Source: JAPHSX01 sp039714395 (lineage in GTDB: Bacteria > Pseudomonadota > Gammaproteobacteria > Thiohalomonadales > Thiohalomonadaceae). From it: DNA of 64,000 nucleotides. The position numbers were made by a program, and so were the translations under genes. This document shows positions 39,959-49,413 of this stretch, in pieces. Position 1 is the first letter of the stretch. Each line of letters begins with the position of its first letter. The stretch is from positions 85,672-149,671 of the forward strand of contig JBDLJH010000004.1 in NCBI GenBank assembly GCA_039714395.1, in the 5' to 3' direction. The notes beneath the pieces were generated by a model, which worked only from the letters and a program-made list of their open reading frames with translations, was not told the origin of the DNA and did not search any database.

Positions 39959-41002
39959 TCAAACCATCCACTCTTCTTTAACATCCATCGGCGGTAACGG
40001 GGCCACCTCCAGGCTGCGGCTCTCACCACCGGGAAAATGCAACTCTACTGTCACCGTCTCAGCCGTCTTTCCCTTGCTATAACGGGCGGCGATACGGGCG
40101 GCCAGCTCCAGATCCTCATCACCAGGCTCGCCATCCACCAGCACCAGTGGGCCCGGATCAGAGGTAGTAAAGAGATGGATAAACTGCTTTTTGTAACCAC
40201 TAAGAAAATTATTCTCACCCTCTTCACGGCTCACTATCAATTTATAGTGGGGGGCCGGGCGGATATGGCGCCCCACCTTGAGCAGCATGATATCGTCCAT
40301 TTCATACTCGCGATTACCGCGCCCCTTCCACAGGTCGACCAGCTTGCGTGAGTACACCTCGTCGGTAAGGAAACAACAGCCGCCCGCAGGGGAAGCATAG
40401 TCCTCAAAACCGAACTCTTTCGCCAGGGCCATTTGCGGCTTGCGGTTGCGGCCTGAAAAATCGTAAAGCTTTTCGCGATCAACCCAACCCTCGCGCTCCG
40501 GCAGAGTCTCGGGTAGATTTTTCGCGCAAAGCGGACGCAACAGCCTGTCCTCCGCCCCCGACTCACGCGCCACTACCGGCATGGTGTCCTTGCGCTGCGA
40601 CATCGGACGCTGGCCAATCACCTCACCGGTAATGATAAAATCAAAGCCGTTTTTCTCCGCCCACTCCTGGGCCTTCTTTACCATGAAAATCTTACAGTCC
40701 AGGCAGGGGTTCATGTTGGCCCCATAACCATGCCTGGGGTTAAGCAGCACATCCTTGTACTCCTCCACGATATCGACAATATGCAGCTTAATGCCGAGAC
40801 GTTCTGCCGACCACAGCGCATTGTTGCGCTTCGGTTTGGCCTTGTCTTTTTTTCGAATGGCATGGGTATGCCCCTCCACACAAAAACCGGTGAAGAAGTT
40901 AATGCCCTCCACATGGATGCCCTGTTCGAGCATTAGCCTGGCGGCGAGGAGTGAGTCGAGACCGCCGGAGATAAGGGCGACCGCTTTGCGTTGCTGAGTC
41001 AT
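39959..41002 (-). CDS. PP-loop ATPase, tRNA thiouridylase-like (MnmA/ThiI-related)
   Basis: 347 residues from the ATG at 41002. The N-terminal adenylation domain has the PP-loop SGGLDS (VALISGGLDSLLAARLM), and conserved Cys pairs follow: NPCLDCKIFMV and GGCCFLTD. The middle region resembles the thiouridylase-related family (FIITGEVIGQRPMSQR, DFSGRNRKPQMALAKEFG), and a C-terminal domain of about 90 residues is of unknown type. It probably activates a tRNA uridine or similar group for sulfur transfer. TusA next door is a plausible sulfur donor. A GTG ten codons upstream (41032) is an alternative start. Confidence 0.75.
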   Translation of the reverse strand: MTQQRKAVALISGGLDSLLAARLMLEQGIHVEGINFFTGFCVEGHTHAIRKKDKAKPKRNNALWSAERLGIKLHIVDIVEEYKDVLLNPRHGYGANMNPCLDCKIFMVKKAQEWAEKNGFDFIITGEVIGQRPMSQRKDTMPVVARESGAEDRLLRPLCAKNLPETLPEREGWVDREKLYDFSGRNRKPQMALAKEFGFEDYASPAGGCCFLTDEVYSRKLVDLWKGRGNREYEMDDIMLLKVGRHIRPAPHYKLIVSREEGENNFLSGYKKQFIHLFTTSDPGPLVLVDGEPGDEDLELAARIAARYSKGKTAETVTVELHFPGGESRSLEVAPLPPMDVKEEWMV

Positions 41003-41118
41003 GCGGATGTCAGTTTGATTGTGTGAAGCCACAATTTTAGCGCAATTCGAAGAGAAAGGGGGGTATCAACACAACACCCATATATAAGGTGCCCTGTTAA
41101 CCTCTGCCCTCTCCAAGC

Positions 41119-41124
41119 TATAAT
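41119..41124 (+). promoter_or_regulatory. -10 element of the glyQS promoter
   Basis: A consensus TATAAT 35 bases before the glyQ start codon; a convincing -35 is not visible. It fits transcription of glyQ-glyS-mazG-gmhB-plsC, which are tightly packed. Confidence 0.4.
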
Positions 41125-41159
41125 GCTCGACTTTCGGACTGAATAAGAAAGGTCACACC

Positions 41160-42077
41160 TTGAGCGCAACAAACTCTCCCGACGTCTCTACCTTTCAGGG
41201 ACTCATCTTCGCCCTGCAACACTACTGGGCTGAACAGGGCTGCGTGATCCTGCAGCCGCTCGATATGGAAGTAGGTGCCGGCACCTTCCACCCGGCCACT
41301 TTCCTGCGCGCCATCGGTCCGGAGCCGTGGGCTACCGCCTATGTGCAGCCCTCGCGCCGCCCCACCGATGGACGCTACGGTGAGAACCCCAACCGCCTGC
41401 AACACTACTACCAGTTCCAGGTGATCATCAAACCTTCACCGCTCAACATCCAGGAGCTCTATCTGGGTTCGCTGAAGATGCTCGGTATCGACCCGTTGGA
41501 GCACGACATCCGCTTTGTCGAGGACAACTGGGAGTCACCCACCCTCGGTGCATGGGGGCTTGGCTGGGAGGTATGGCTCAACGGTATGGAGGTGACCCAG
41601 TTCACCTACTTCCAGCAGGTAGGCGGTCTCGACTGCAAACCGGTTACCGGCGAGATCACCTACGGCCTGGAACGCATCGCGATGTACCTGCAGGGGGTCA
41701 AGAGCGTCTTCGACCTGGTGTGGACCAACGGGCCTGGTGGCCCGGTCACCTACGGTGATGTGTTCCACCAGAACGAGGTGGAACAGTCGACCTACAACTT
41801 TGAGCACGCCGATGTGGACTATCTGTTCGGCCAGTTTGACCAGTGCGAGAAGGAGAGCAACAAGCTGATTGAGGCGGGGCTGCCACTGCCCGCCTACGAG
41901 CAGGTGCTCAAGGGCTCACACACCTTTAACCTGCTCGATGCACGAAAGGCGATCTCCGTAACCGAACGTCAGCGCTACATTCTACGGGTACGCTCCCTGT
42001 CCCGTGCCGTGGCCCAGGCCTACTACGAGGTGCGTGAGAACCTCGGCTTCCCCATGCTGAAGAAGGAGGGCAAATAA
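41160..42077 (+). CDS. glyQ: Glycyl-tRNA synthetase alpha subunit
   Basis: 305 residues forming the catalytic part of the alpha2beta2 enzyme that charges tRNA-Gly. Class II motifs are evident: FALQHYWAEQGCVILQP, EVGAGTFHPATFLRAIGPEPW, YVQPSRRPTDGRYGENPNRLQHYYQFQVI, and GLERIAMYLQ. The start is TTG with AAAGG seven bases upstream; no better start exists in family position. One base separates it from glyS. Confidence 0.97.
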   Translation: MSATNSPDVSTFQGLIFALQHYWAEQGCVILQPLDMEVGAGTFHPATFLRAIGPEPWATAYVQPSRRPTDGRYGENPNRLQHYYQFQVIIKPSPLNIQELYLGSLKMLGIDPLEHDIRFVEDNWESPTLGAWGLGWEVWLNGMEVTQFTYFQQVGGLDCKPVTGEITYGLERIAMYLQGVKSVFDLVWTNGPGGPVTYGDVFHQNEVEQSTYNFEHADVDYLFGQFDQCEKESNKLIEAGLPLPAYEQVLKGSHTFNLLDARKAISVTERQRYILRVRSLSRAVAQAYYEVRENLGFPMLKKEGK

Positions 42078-42078
42078 G

Positions 42079-44154
42079 ATGAATAATTCACGTGACCTCC
42101 TGATCGAGATCGGCACCGAAGAGCTGCCGCCAAAGGCATTAAAGAAACTCTCCGATGCCTTTACCCACGGTATCGTGGAGGGCCTCAGCAAGGCCGAGCT
42201 CAACTATGGTGAGGTAAAGTCCTACGCCTCGCCGCGCCGTCTCGCTGTACTGATTCACAACCTCGATTCCACCCAAAGTGATAAAGCGGTAGAGAAACGC
42301 GGCCCGGCCGTAAAAGCTGCCTTCGACGGTGACGGCAATCCCACCAGGGCGACCGAGGGCTTTGCCCGTTCCTGCGGCATCACCCCCAACGAGCTGGAAA
42401 CGAAGGAGACCGACAAGGGTGCCTGGCTGGTCTTTCGCAGCACTCAAAAAGGCCAGGCCACCGCTGAACTCATTCCAGCCATGGTGCAGGACTCCCTCAA
42501 TAAACTCCCCATCCCCAAACGCATGCGCTGGGGCGACCTTGACGCCGAATTTGTCCGTCCGGTGCACTGGCTGGTAATACTGTTCGGTGACGATGTCATT
42601 GATGCCGAGATCCTTAGCGTAAAGTCGGGGCGTGATACCTACGGTCACCGCTTCCACCATCCCGATCCCATCTACCTGGGTGAACCTGCTGCCTACGCCC
42701 CGATCCTTGAAACCACCGGCCACGTCATCGCTGATTATGCCGATCGCCGTAAGGCGATCCGTGGCCAGGTGATGGAGGCCGCTATTCAGAATAATGGTAA
42801 TGCCGTCATTGATGAGGCCTTGCTCGATGAGGTGACGGGTCTGGTGGAGTGGCCGCTGGCCGTAGTCGGCAGCTTTGAGGAGCGCTTCCTCGAGATTCCA
42901 CCGGAGTGCCTGATCTCAGCCATGAAGGGACACCAGAAGTACTTCCATATGGTTGATGGCGAGGGCAAATTGATGCCCAACTTCATCACCGTGAGCAATA
43001 TCGAGAGTCGTCATCCTGAGTATGTCAGCGAAGGCAACGAGCGGGTTATCCGTCCACGCCTCAGCGATGCCGACTTTTTCTGGACCCAGGATAAAAAGCA
43101 AAGTCTCGAGTCTCGAGTCGCAAGTCTTAAAACGGTTCTCTTTCAGAAAAAGCTGGGCACCGTTTACGACAAGACCCAGCGTGTCTCGGCCATCGCAGAA
43201 TATATCGCCAAGGCCATTGGCGGTGACGGCAAAAAGGCGGCACGTGCCGCACTACTGGCCAAGTGCGACCTGATGACCGATATGGTTGTCGAATTCACGG
43301 ATCTGCAGGGCACCATGGGGCGCTACTATGCCACCTTTGATGGAGAAGATGCCGAGGTCGCCGCTGCCCTGGAAGAGCAGTACATGCCACGCTTTGCTGG
43401 CGATGGGCTTCCTGCCGGCAAGGCGGGGCAGGCACTGGCTATCGCCGAGAAGCTCGATACCCTTATCGGTATCTTCGGCATCGGCCAGCTACCCGGCGGC
43501 GACAAGGATCCCTTCGCCCTGCGCCGTGCTGCCCTCGGTGCACTACGCATCATTATCGAAAAGGAACTCGATATCGACCTTATGGCTGCACTACAAAGTG
43601 CCGCCGAGGCAAATAGCGGCCTGTTTGATAATCCCAGGGTCACCGATCAGGTCTTCGACTTCATGATGAGCCGCCTTAAGGCCTATTATGCCGAAGCCGG
43701 TGTTGCCCCAGACACCTTTGAGGCGGTACTGGCACAGCAGCCGGTGCAACCTCTCGACTTTGATGCCCGCCTCAAGGCAGTGACCGCCTTCCGTCAGCTG
43801 GCCGAGGCCGAGAGCCTCGCCGCTGCCAATAAGCGTATTGGTAATATTTTGAAGAAGGCGGAGGAGGCGATCCCCGATTCTGTGGATCCCTCGCGCTTCA
43901 TTGACGATGCGGAGAAGGCACTGGCCACCAAGATCGACACAATGGCTGATGTGGTTGCACCACTTTTTGCCGAGCGTGACTATGAAGCCGCTCTCAAAGA
44001 GCTTGCCGCGCTACGCCCTGAGGTCGACACCTTCTTCGATGAGGTGATGGTGATGGCCGATGATGCCGCAGTTCGTGCTAATCGTCTGGCACTGCTCAAA
44101 GGTCTCAGCGGCCTGTTCCTCGAAGTGGCCGACCTGGGCCAACTACAAGGATAG
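42079..44154 (+). CDS. glyS: Glycyl-tRNA synthetase beta subunit
   Basis: 691 residues, the tRNA-binding and HD-like subunit of glycyl-tRNA synthetase. It begins with DLLIEIGTEELPPKAL; further motifs are KRMRWGDLDAEFVRPVHWL, GHQKYFHM, and FFWTQDKK. The C-terminal region carries the helical anticodon-binding domain. GGAGG precedes the ATG. A four-unit heptamer repeat (43102-43129) lies inside the coding sequence at QSLESRVASL, without disrupting the frame. Confidence 0.97.
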   Translation: MNNSRDLLIEIGTEELPPKALKKLSDAFTHGIVEGLSKAELNYGEVKSYASPRRLAVLIHNLDSTQSDKAVEKRGPAVKAAFDGDGNPTRATEGFARSCGITPNELETKETDKGAWLVFRSTQKGQATAELIPAMVQDSLNKLPIPKRMRWGDLDAEFVRPVHWLVILFGDDVIDAEILSVKSGRDTYGHRFHHPDPIYLGEPAAYAPILETTGHVIADYADRRKAIRGQVMEAAIQNNGNAVIDEALLDEVTGLVEWPLAVVGSFEERFLEIPPECLISAMKGHQKYFHMVDGEGKLMPNFITVSNIESRHPEYVSEGNERVIRPRLSDADFFWTQDKKQSLESRVASLKTVLFQKKLGTVYDKTQRVSAIAEYIAKAIGGDGKKAARAALLAKCDLMTDMVVEFTDLQGTMGRYYATFDGEDAEVAAALEEQYMPRFAGDGLPAGKAGQALAIAEKLDTLIGIFGIGQLPGGDKDPFALRRAALGALRIIIEKELDIDLMAALQSAAEANSGLFDNPRVTDQVFDFMMSRLKAYYAEAGVAPDTFEAVLAQQPVQPLDFDARLKAVTAFRQLAEAESLAAANKRIGNILKKAEEAIPDSVDPSRFIDDAEKALATKIDTMADVVAPLFAERDYEAALKELAALRPEVDTFFDEVMVMADDAAVRANRLALLKGLSGLFLEVADLGQLQG
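43102..43129 (+). repeat. Heptanucleotide repeat array inside glyS, four units
   Basis: AGTCTCG, AGTCTCG, AGTCGCA, AGTCTTA in perfect register. They encode part of QSLESRVASLK, a helical stretch that tolerates variation. Because units are seven bases, any gain or loss of units other than in threes would shift the glyS frame. Confidence 0.65.
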
Positions 44155-44167
44155 AGGGGGAGAAGAT

Positions 44168-44506
44168 ATGTCCGATCAGAACAGGGACTCCTATGAGGAG
44201 ATGCTCACTGCAGTGCAGGCATTCCACGACAAGCACGACTTTAAGAACAAGGGCGGCGAGGAGATGACCTACCGCATAGCACTCATGGCCGAGGAACTCG
44301 GTGAGATCGGTGCCTGCGTAACCAAGGGTAAATCAAAGGAGCAACTTGCGGAGGAGGTTGCCGATCTATTCATCCTGCTCATCGGTACCGCCATTGCTCA
44401 GGACTTTGATCTGAATGACTCCTTTTGGGCCAAGATGGACAAAATCATGAAGCGTGAGTCAAAGATGGTAAATGGTCGTATCCGTGTCTCGGAGTTTCGT
44501 GACTAA
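44168..44506 (+). CDS. MazG-like nucleotide pyrophosphohydrolase
   Basis: 112 residues from the ATG at 44168 with AGGGGGA upstream. It is all-helical with the acidic metal-binding pattern of the MazG/dUTPase family: RIALMAEELGEIGACV and EEVADLFILLIGTAI. Such enzymes hydrolyse (d)NTPs to monophosphates. It lies between glyS and gmhB, where many relatives have no gene. The substrate is not known. Confidence 0.82.
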   Translation: MSDQNRDSYEEMLTAVQAFHDKHDFKNKGGEEMTYRIALMAEELGEIGACVTKGKSKEQLAEEVADLFILLIGTAIAQDFDLNDSFWAKMDKIMKRESKMVNGRIRVSEFRD

Positions 44507-44508
44507 AC

Positions 44509-45045
44509 ATGAAGCTCATTATCCTTGACCGTGACGGGGTCATTAATCAGGACTCCGACAATTTCATCAAATCTGTCGACGAGTTTATTCCACTTCCCGG
44601 CAGTATCGAGGCAATTGCCCGACTCTGCCAGGCAGGCTACCGCGTCGCCATTGCCACTAATCAGTCTGGAATAGCCCGTGGATATTATGATGTCGATACC
44701 CTTAACGCAATGCATGAAAAACTGCGTGGGGCTTTAGCCGCGCTCAGCGGTAGCATAGAGATGATCGCCTTCTGCCCCCATGGACCCGATGATAACTGCG
44801 ACTGTCGCAAGCCCAAACCCGGAATGTACCAGGCCATTAGCAGGCGTTTTGATATGCCTCTTGAGGGTGTGCCCGTAATCGGCGACTCACTCCGTGACCT
44901 GCAGGCAGCACAGCAGGTAGGTGCAATGCCAATACTGGTTAAAACAGGCAAGGGAGAGCGAACCCTGAAGAAGGGGGAGGGGCTTGATGGGATTCCGGTC
45001 TTTGATGATCTTTCTGCCGCCGTCGCTGCCCTGCTGGAGGGCTAA
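44509..45045 (+). CDS. gmhB: D-glycero-beta-D-manno-heptose-1,7-bisphosphate 7-phosphatase
   Basis: 178-residue HAD phosphatase of the ADP-heptose pathway for lipopolysaccharide core. The nucleophile motif is DRDGVIN (D7 and D9), followed by ATNQSGIARGYY and a zinc loop CPHGPDDNCDCRKPKPGM, then GDSLRDLQAAQQVGA. All features of GmhB are intact. It lies two bases downstream of the MazG-like gene. Confidence 0.95.
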   Translation: MKLIILDRDGVINQDSDNFIKSVDEFIPLPGSIEAIARLCQAGYRVAIATNQSGIARGYYDVDTLNAMHEKLRGALAALSGSIEMIAFCPHGPDDNCDCRKPKPGMYQAISRRFDMPLEGVPVIGDSLRDLQAAQQVGAMPILVKTGKGERTLKKGEGLDGIPVFDDLSAAVAALLEG

Positions 45046-45048
45046 ATA

Positions 45049-45768
45049 ATGCTCACTCTTCGTGCCACCTTCTTCTATATTGGGCTAACCTTGGTGACTA
45101 TCCTCATCGTCGCTTTCAGCCCACTATTTTTCCCTTTTCCCCAAAAGGTTCGCTCCCGCTATATCTCACTCTGGGCCTACTCAGTCCTTTGGTGGCTCAA
45201 GATCACCTGTAATCTTGGTTTTCGTGTAGAGGGCATTGAAAATATTCCTCAGGGTAACGGGCTAATACTCGCCAAGCACCAAAGTGCCTGGGAAACCATT
45301 GCACTGCAGACCATTTTTCCAGCCCAAACCTGGGTATTAAAACGTTCACTACTCTGGATCCCAATCTTTGGTTGGGGTCTTGCCTTAACTCGTCCTATCG
45401 CTATCGATCGTACTGCCGGTAAAAAGGCACTTAAACAGGTGATAAAGCAGGGGATAGCACGCCTTCAGCAAGAGCTCTGGATAGTCATCTTTCCCGAGGG
45501 GACCCGTACCACTCCGGGTCAGCACAAGCGCTACGCCATTGGCGGGGCAATGCTAGCTGAAAAGAGTGGTTTCCCTGTGGTTCCAGTTTGTCACAATGCA
45601 GGGGAATTCTGGCCTAAGCAGGGTTTTGTTAAACATTCCGGTGAAATCACCCTGGTCATTGGTGAATCCTTTGATCCTGCCGGTATGAAGGCTGGTGAAA
45701 TAAATACCCGGGTAGAAGAGTGGATCGAATCTACTTATAAGCGCATTACCACCCATCACACCAAGTAA
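45049..45768 (+). CDS. plsC: 1-acyl-sn-glycerol-3-phosphate acyltransferase
   Basis: 239-residue membrane-bound lysophospholipid acyltransferase. The N-terminal hydrophobic helix (about 7-27) is followed by the catalytic motif KHQSAWET, in which the final acidic residue of HX4D is Glu, then the binding motif FPEGTRT and AVPV-type VVPVCHNAG. This HX4E variant is common in this subgroup. The gene stands beside gmhB and gyrB as in Pseudomonas. Strong terminators follow. Confidence 0.92.
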   Translation: MLTLRATFFYIGLTLVTILIVAFSPLFFPFPQKVRSRYISLWAYSVLWWLKITCNLGFRVEGIENIPQGNGLILAKHQSAWETIALQTIFPAQTWVLKRSLLWIPIFGWGLALTRPIAIDRTAGKKALKQVIKQGIARLQQELWIVIFPEGTRTTPGQHKRYAIGGAMLAEKSGFPVVPVCHNAGEFWPKQGFVKHSGEITLVIGESFDPAGMKAGEINTRVEEWIESTYKRITTHHTK

Positions 45769-45788
45769 GTGATTACTTACTTACACAC

Positions 45789-45818
45789 AAAAGAGGGAGG
45801 CCGGGGCCTCCCTCTTTT
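45789..45818 (+). terminator. Intrinsic terminator after plsC
   Basis: A 13-base-pair stem (AAAAGAGGGAGGC with its complement) around a tetraloop, followed by TTTTTTTAT. It ends the plus-strand glyQS-plsC transcript 20 bases after the plsC stop. Confidence 0.92.
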
Positions 45819-45843
45819 TTTATCTATCTTACTGATAGAAAAG

Positions 45844-45872
45844 AAAAACCCGGCATTACCTACCGGGTTTTC
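45844..45872 (-). terminator. Intrinsic terminator after gyrB
   Basis: An AAAACCCGG/CCGGGTTTT stem with a nine-base loop; the T tract on the minus strand fits termination of gyrB, whose stop is 24 bases away. Together with 45789-45818 it separates the convergent operons. Confidence 0.85.
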
Positions 45873-45895
45873 TTCTATTTACTAAACCACTCCCT

Positions 45896-48301
45896 TTACA
45901 CATCTAGATTCTCTACATAGAGTGCATTTTGCTCGATAAAGTCGCGACGCGGCTCAACCTGATCACCCATCAGGGTAGTGAAGATCTCATCAGCGGCAAT
46001 TGCATCCTCAATGGTCACCTGGAGTAGACGACGACTTTCAGGGTCCATCGTGGTCTCCCACAACTGCTCAGGATTCATCTCACCCAGACCCTTGTAGCGT
46101 TGGATGTGCTGTCCGCGCTTTGCCTCGTTCAGCAACCACTCCAGTGCCTCCCTAAAGCTATCAACCTCACGCTTCCGCTCTCCACGCTGAATGTAGGCAC
46201 CTGTACCAATAAGTCCCTGTAACTGCTCTCCCAGGGTTTTGATCGCAATGTACTCAGAGGTACTAAAGAAATCAGCACTAAAGTTGTACTCATTCGCCAC
46301 ACCGTGTCGCCACTCACTGATAGTGATCGATTCAATCTCACCCGCTTCCGAGCGCTGTGGCTGAACGGTAAAGCGACGCTCTGCACCATGTTCATCATTC
46401 AGTGCATCAATCGCCTGAGCAAACCATGCCTCAATCTCACCATTTGCGTAGGCCGTTTTATCTACGGCGGGGAGAGCGATAAATTTCTCCAGCAACAGGC
46501 TGTTATAACGCCGCCCTAGGCGGGAGATAATGGCCATAACTTGTTGATATTGCTTAGCTAATTCCTCAATAGCCATACCGGATATAGGTGGGGCAGTCTC
46601 ATCCACATGTAGCTCGGCATTATCAATAGCAATCTGTAAAAGGTAATTATTTAGCTCAATATCATCCTTTACATAACGTTCCTGCTTGCCCTTCTTCACC
46701 TTGTAGAGTGGAGGTTGGGCAATATAGATATGTCCACGCTCAACCAGTACGGACATCTGCCTGTAGAAAAAGGTCAGGAGAAGAGTACGAATGTGCGATC
46801 CATCCACATCGGCATCGGTCATGATGATAATGCGATGGTAGCGTAGTTTGTCCGGATTGAACTCTTCACGCCCGATACCACAACCCAGGGCCGTGATCAG
46901 GGTGCCAACCTCTTGTGAAGAGATCATCTTATCGAAGCGTGCCTTCTCCACGTTAAGGATTTTTCCCTTAAGGGGAAGAATGGCCTGATTTTTACGATCC
47001 CGGCCCTGCTTGGCAGAACCGCCAGCAGAATCACCCTCCACCAGGTAAATTTCAGAGAGGGCAGGGTCTTTCTCCTGACAATCGGCCAGTTTACCGGGTA
47101 GACCCGCTACATCAAGTGCGCCCTTCCGACGAGTCATTTCACGTGCCTTGCGCGCCGCTTCACGGGCACGGGCAGCATCCACTACCTTGCCAGCAATAAT
47201 CTTGGCGTCAGCGGGTTTCTCCAGCATAAAGTCCTGAAACTTCTCTGCCACCAACGATTCAACCACACCCTTCACCTCTGAAGAGACTAATTTATCCTTG
47301 GTCTGCGAGGAGAACTTAGGATCGGGGACTTTTACTGAAAGTACTGCAGTAAGACCCTCGCGAGCATCATCACCAGTTGGATTGATCTTCGCCTTTTTAG
47401 ACAGCCCTTCTCTCTCTATATAATTATTCATCGAACGTGTAAGGGCTGCACGGAATCCTGCCAGGTGTGCACCACCATCTCGTTGCGGGATATTATTGGT
47501 AAAACAGAAAATATTTTCCTGGTAGGCATCACTCCACTGCATGGAAACCTCAACACCTATATCATCTTTTTCAGCCGAAAAGTGAAGCACCGTCTCATGC
47601 AGTGGCGTCTTATTACGGTTGAGGTGCTCAACAAAGGCGCTAATACCACCCTCATACTCAAAAAGATCTTCTTTCGCTGAACGCTCATCAACCAGGTGAA
47701 TACGTACACCAGAGTTGAGGAATGAAAGTTCACGTAACCGTTTTGCAAGAATATCGTAGTGGTACTCAGTCAGGGCAAAAATATCTCTACTCGGTTTGAA
47801 ACGAATTTCAGTACCCGTAGAGCTACTTTCCCCAATCTCTTTTAACGGATATTGAGGCTCACCCAACACATACTCTTGTTGATACTTCTTACCATTACGA
47901 CCAATTGTCAGCTTTAAGCTCTCAGAAAGGGCGTTCACCACAGAGACACCTACACCATGTAGACCACCCGAGACCTTATAGGAGTTGTCGTCAAACTTAC
48001 CACCAGCGTGCAGTACAGTAAGGATTACCTCAGCGGCAGAGCGTTGCTCCTCCTCATGGTAATCCACAGGAATACCTCGACCGTTATCCCGAACTGAAAT
48101 CGAGCCATCACCGTGAATAACTACATCAATCTGGCTACAGTGTCCTGCCAGGGCCTCATCAATGGAATTATCCACTACCTCAAAGACCATGTGGTGTAGA
48201 CCCGTGCCATCATCGGTGTCGCCAATATACATTCCAGGACGCTTGCGGACGGCATCCAGCCCTTTCAGGACCTTAATACTGGACGAATCGTATTCACTCA
48301 T
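45896..48301 (-). CDS. gyrB: DNA gyrase subunit B
   Basis: 801 residues. The GHKL ATPase domain has EVVDNSIDEALAG, VRDNGRGIPV and GGLHGVGVSVVNALS; the transducer and TOPRIM domains follow (EIYLVEGDSAGGSAKQGRD, IIMTDADVDGSHIRTLLLTF), and the C-terminal QRYKGLGEMNPEQLWETTM is typical. GyrB supplies ATP hydrolysis for negative supercoiling. The start at 48301 has GGAG seven bases upstream; a TTG four codons earlier is disregarded. It follows recF in the dnaA-dnaN-recF-gyrB order. Confidence 0.98.
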   Translation of the reverse strand: MSEYDSSSIKVLKGLDAVRKRPGMYIGDTDDGTGLHHMVFEVVDNSIDEALAGHCSQIDVVIHGDGSISVRDNGRGIPVDYHEEEQRSAAEVILTVLHAGGKFDDNSYKVSGGLHGVGVSVVNALSESLKLTIGRNGKKYQQEYVLGEPQYPLKEIGESSSTGTEIRFKPSRDIFALTEYHYDILAKRLRELSFLNSGVRIHLVDERSAKEDLFEYEGGISAFVEHLNRNKTPLHETVLHFSAEKDDIGVEVSMQWSDAYQENIFCFTNNIPQRDGGAHLAGFRAALTRSMNNYIEREGLSKKAKINPTGDDAREGLTAVLSVKVPDPKFSSQTKDKLVSSEVKGVVESLVAEKFQDFMLEKPADAKIIAGKVVDAARAREAARKAREMTRRKGALDVAGLPGKLADCQEKDPALSEIYLVEGDSAGGSAKQGRDRKNQAILPLKGKILNVEKARFDKMISSQEVGTLITALGCGIGREEFNPDKLRYHRIIIMTDADVDGSHIRTLLLTFFYRQMSVLVERGHIYIAQPPLYKVKKGKQERYVKDDIELNNYLLQIAIDNAELHVDETAPPISGMAIEELAKQYQQVMAIISRLGRRYNSLLLEKFIALPAVDKTAYANGEIEAWFAQAIDALNDEHGAERRFTVQPQRSEAGEIESITISEWRHGVANEYNFSADFFSTSEYIAIKTLGEQLQGLIGTGAYIQRGERKREVDSFREALEWLLNEAKRGQHIQRYKGLGEMNPEQLWETTMDPESRRLLQVTIEDAIAADEIFTTLMGDQVEPRRDFIEQNALYVENLDV

Positions 48302-48328
48302 AAACAACTCCAATTTCAGTGACCATTA

Positions 48329-49402
48329 TTATACCACTTCTTTTATTTGACCATGTTCCACGTGGAACACTTTATTCTCATCCCAGTTACTGTAATCAAT
48401 CAAATCCAGGTCAGGTGTTGTAACAAATACCTGAGAAGATAACTCTTTTACGGTGTTGAGAAGTAGCGCTCTATGCTCAATATCCAGTTCAGAAGCAATA
48501 TCATCGAGAAGAATAATTGGATTCTTTTCCGTGCTCGATTGAAGGAGCAGTATCTGTGCAAGCTTCATGGCCACCACAACCAGTTTCAACTGTCCCCTTG
48601 ATAGGATATCAGTAACCTTAACACCGCCACTTTTAACTATAAGGTCACCCCTGTGCGGACCAACAGTTGTGTGTTTAAGCTTAATATCACTCTCCTGGGA
48701 GCGAATTAAGGCCTCCTCTAACGGAATATCTTTCGACCAACCAGAGCGATAAGAGACCTCAATCTCAACCTCTGGAAGTAAGGAGTGAAGTAATCCGGCA
48801 ATTACTGGCAGAATTGATTCAACGTACTGTTTACGGAAAGAATCAATAACCTCTCCATATTCTGAGAGTTGACTGTTCCAATATTCGATCTGAGAAAGAT
48901 CATTTGATTTTAGTAAGGCGTTACGTTGCTTTAAGGAGCGCAGATAGTGGGATATATGGTAATAAAATGAATGTTCCACGTGGAACAAAGACCAATCTAT
49001 AAAACTACGCCTAACATCAGATCCCTCTAGTAAAAGAGAAATACTCTCTGGTGAGATAATCTGTAAAGGTAGGAGTTGGACTAACTCTGACCGCTTTTGG
49101 ATATCTTTACTGTTAACACGGGTCTGATTATTTAGATCTCTGCAACGCTTTATACCGACCCTATGAGTAACAGTACTAAATACTTCAGAAAAGAGGGTTA
49201 AACAATCCGTATCGTGCTGAATTACCGTAGAGAGTTTACTAGAACGAAAAGAGTTACCTGTAGCAATATAGTAAAGCGCTTCAAGGAGACTACTTTTACC
49301 AGAACCATTACTACCATAGATAATATTTAGAGAGCGAGAGGGGATAAATGAAGTTGAGACCAGATTGCGAAATTGGCTGATCTCAACCTTTTTAAAGTAC
49401 AT
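48329..49402 (-). CDS. recF: DNA replication and repair protein RecF
   Basis: 357-residue SMC-like ATPase that loads RecA with RecOR at gaps. Walker A is GSNGSGKSSLLEAL, the signature region LSRGQLKLVVVAMKLAQ, and Walker B IILLDDIASELD. It is slightly more AT-rich than nearby genes, as is usual for recF. It lies 27 bases before gyrB. Confidence 0.96.
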   Translation of the reverse strand: MYFKKVEISQFRNLVSTSFIPSRSLNIIYGSNGSGKSSLLEALYYIATGNSFRSSKLSTVIQHDTDCLTLFSEVFSTVTHRVGIKRCRDLNNQTRVNSKDIQKRSELVQLLPLQIISPESISLLLEGSDVRRSFIDWSLFHVEHSFYYHISHYLRSLKQRNALLKSNDLSQIEYWNSQLSEYGEVIDSFRKQYVESILPVIAGLLHSLLPEVEIEVSYRSGWSKDIPLEEALIRSQESDIKLKHTTVGPHRGDLIVKSGGVKVTDILSRGQLKLVVVAMKLAQILLLQSSTEKNPIILLDDIASELDIEHRALLLNTVKELSSQVFVTTPDLDLIDYSNWDENKVFHVEHGQIKEVV

Positions 49403-49413
49403 AAATTAAGAAA

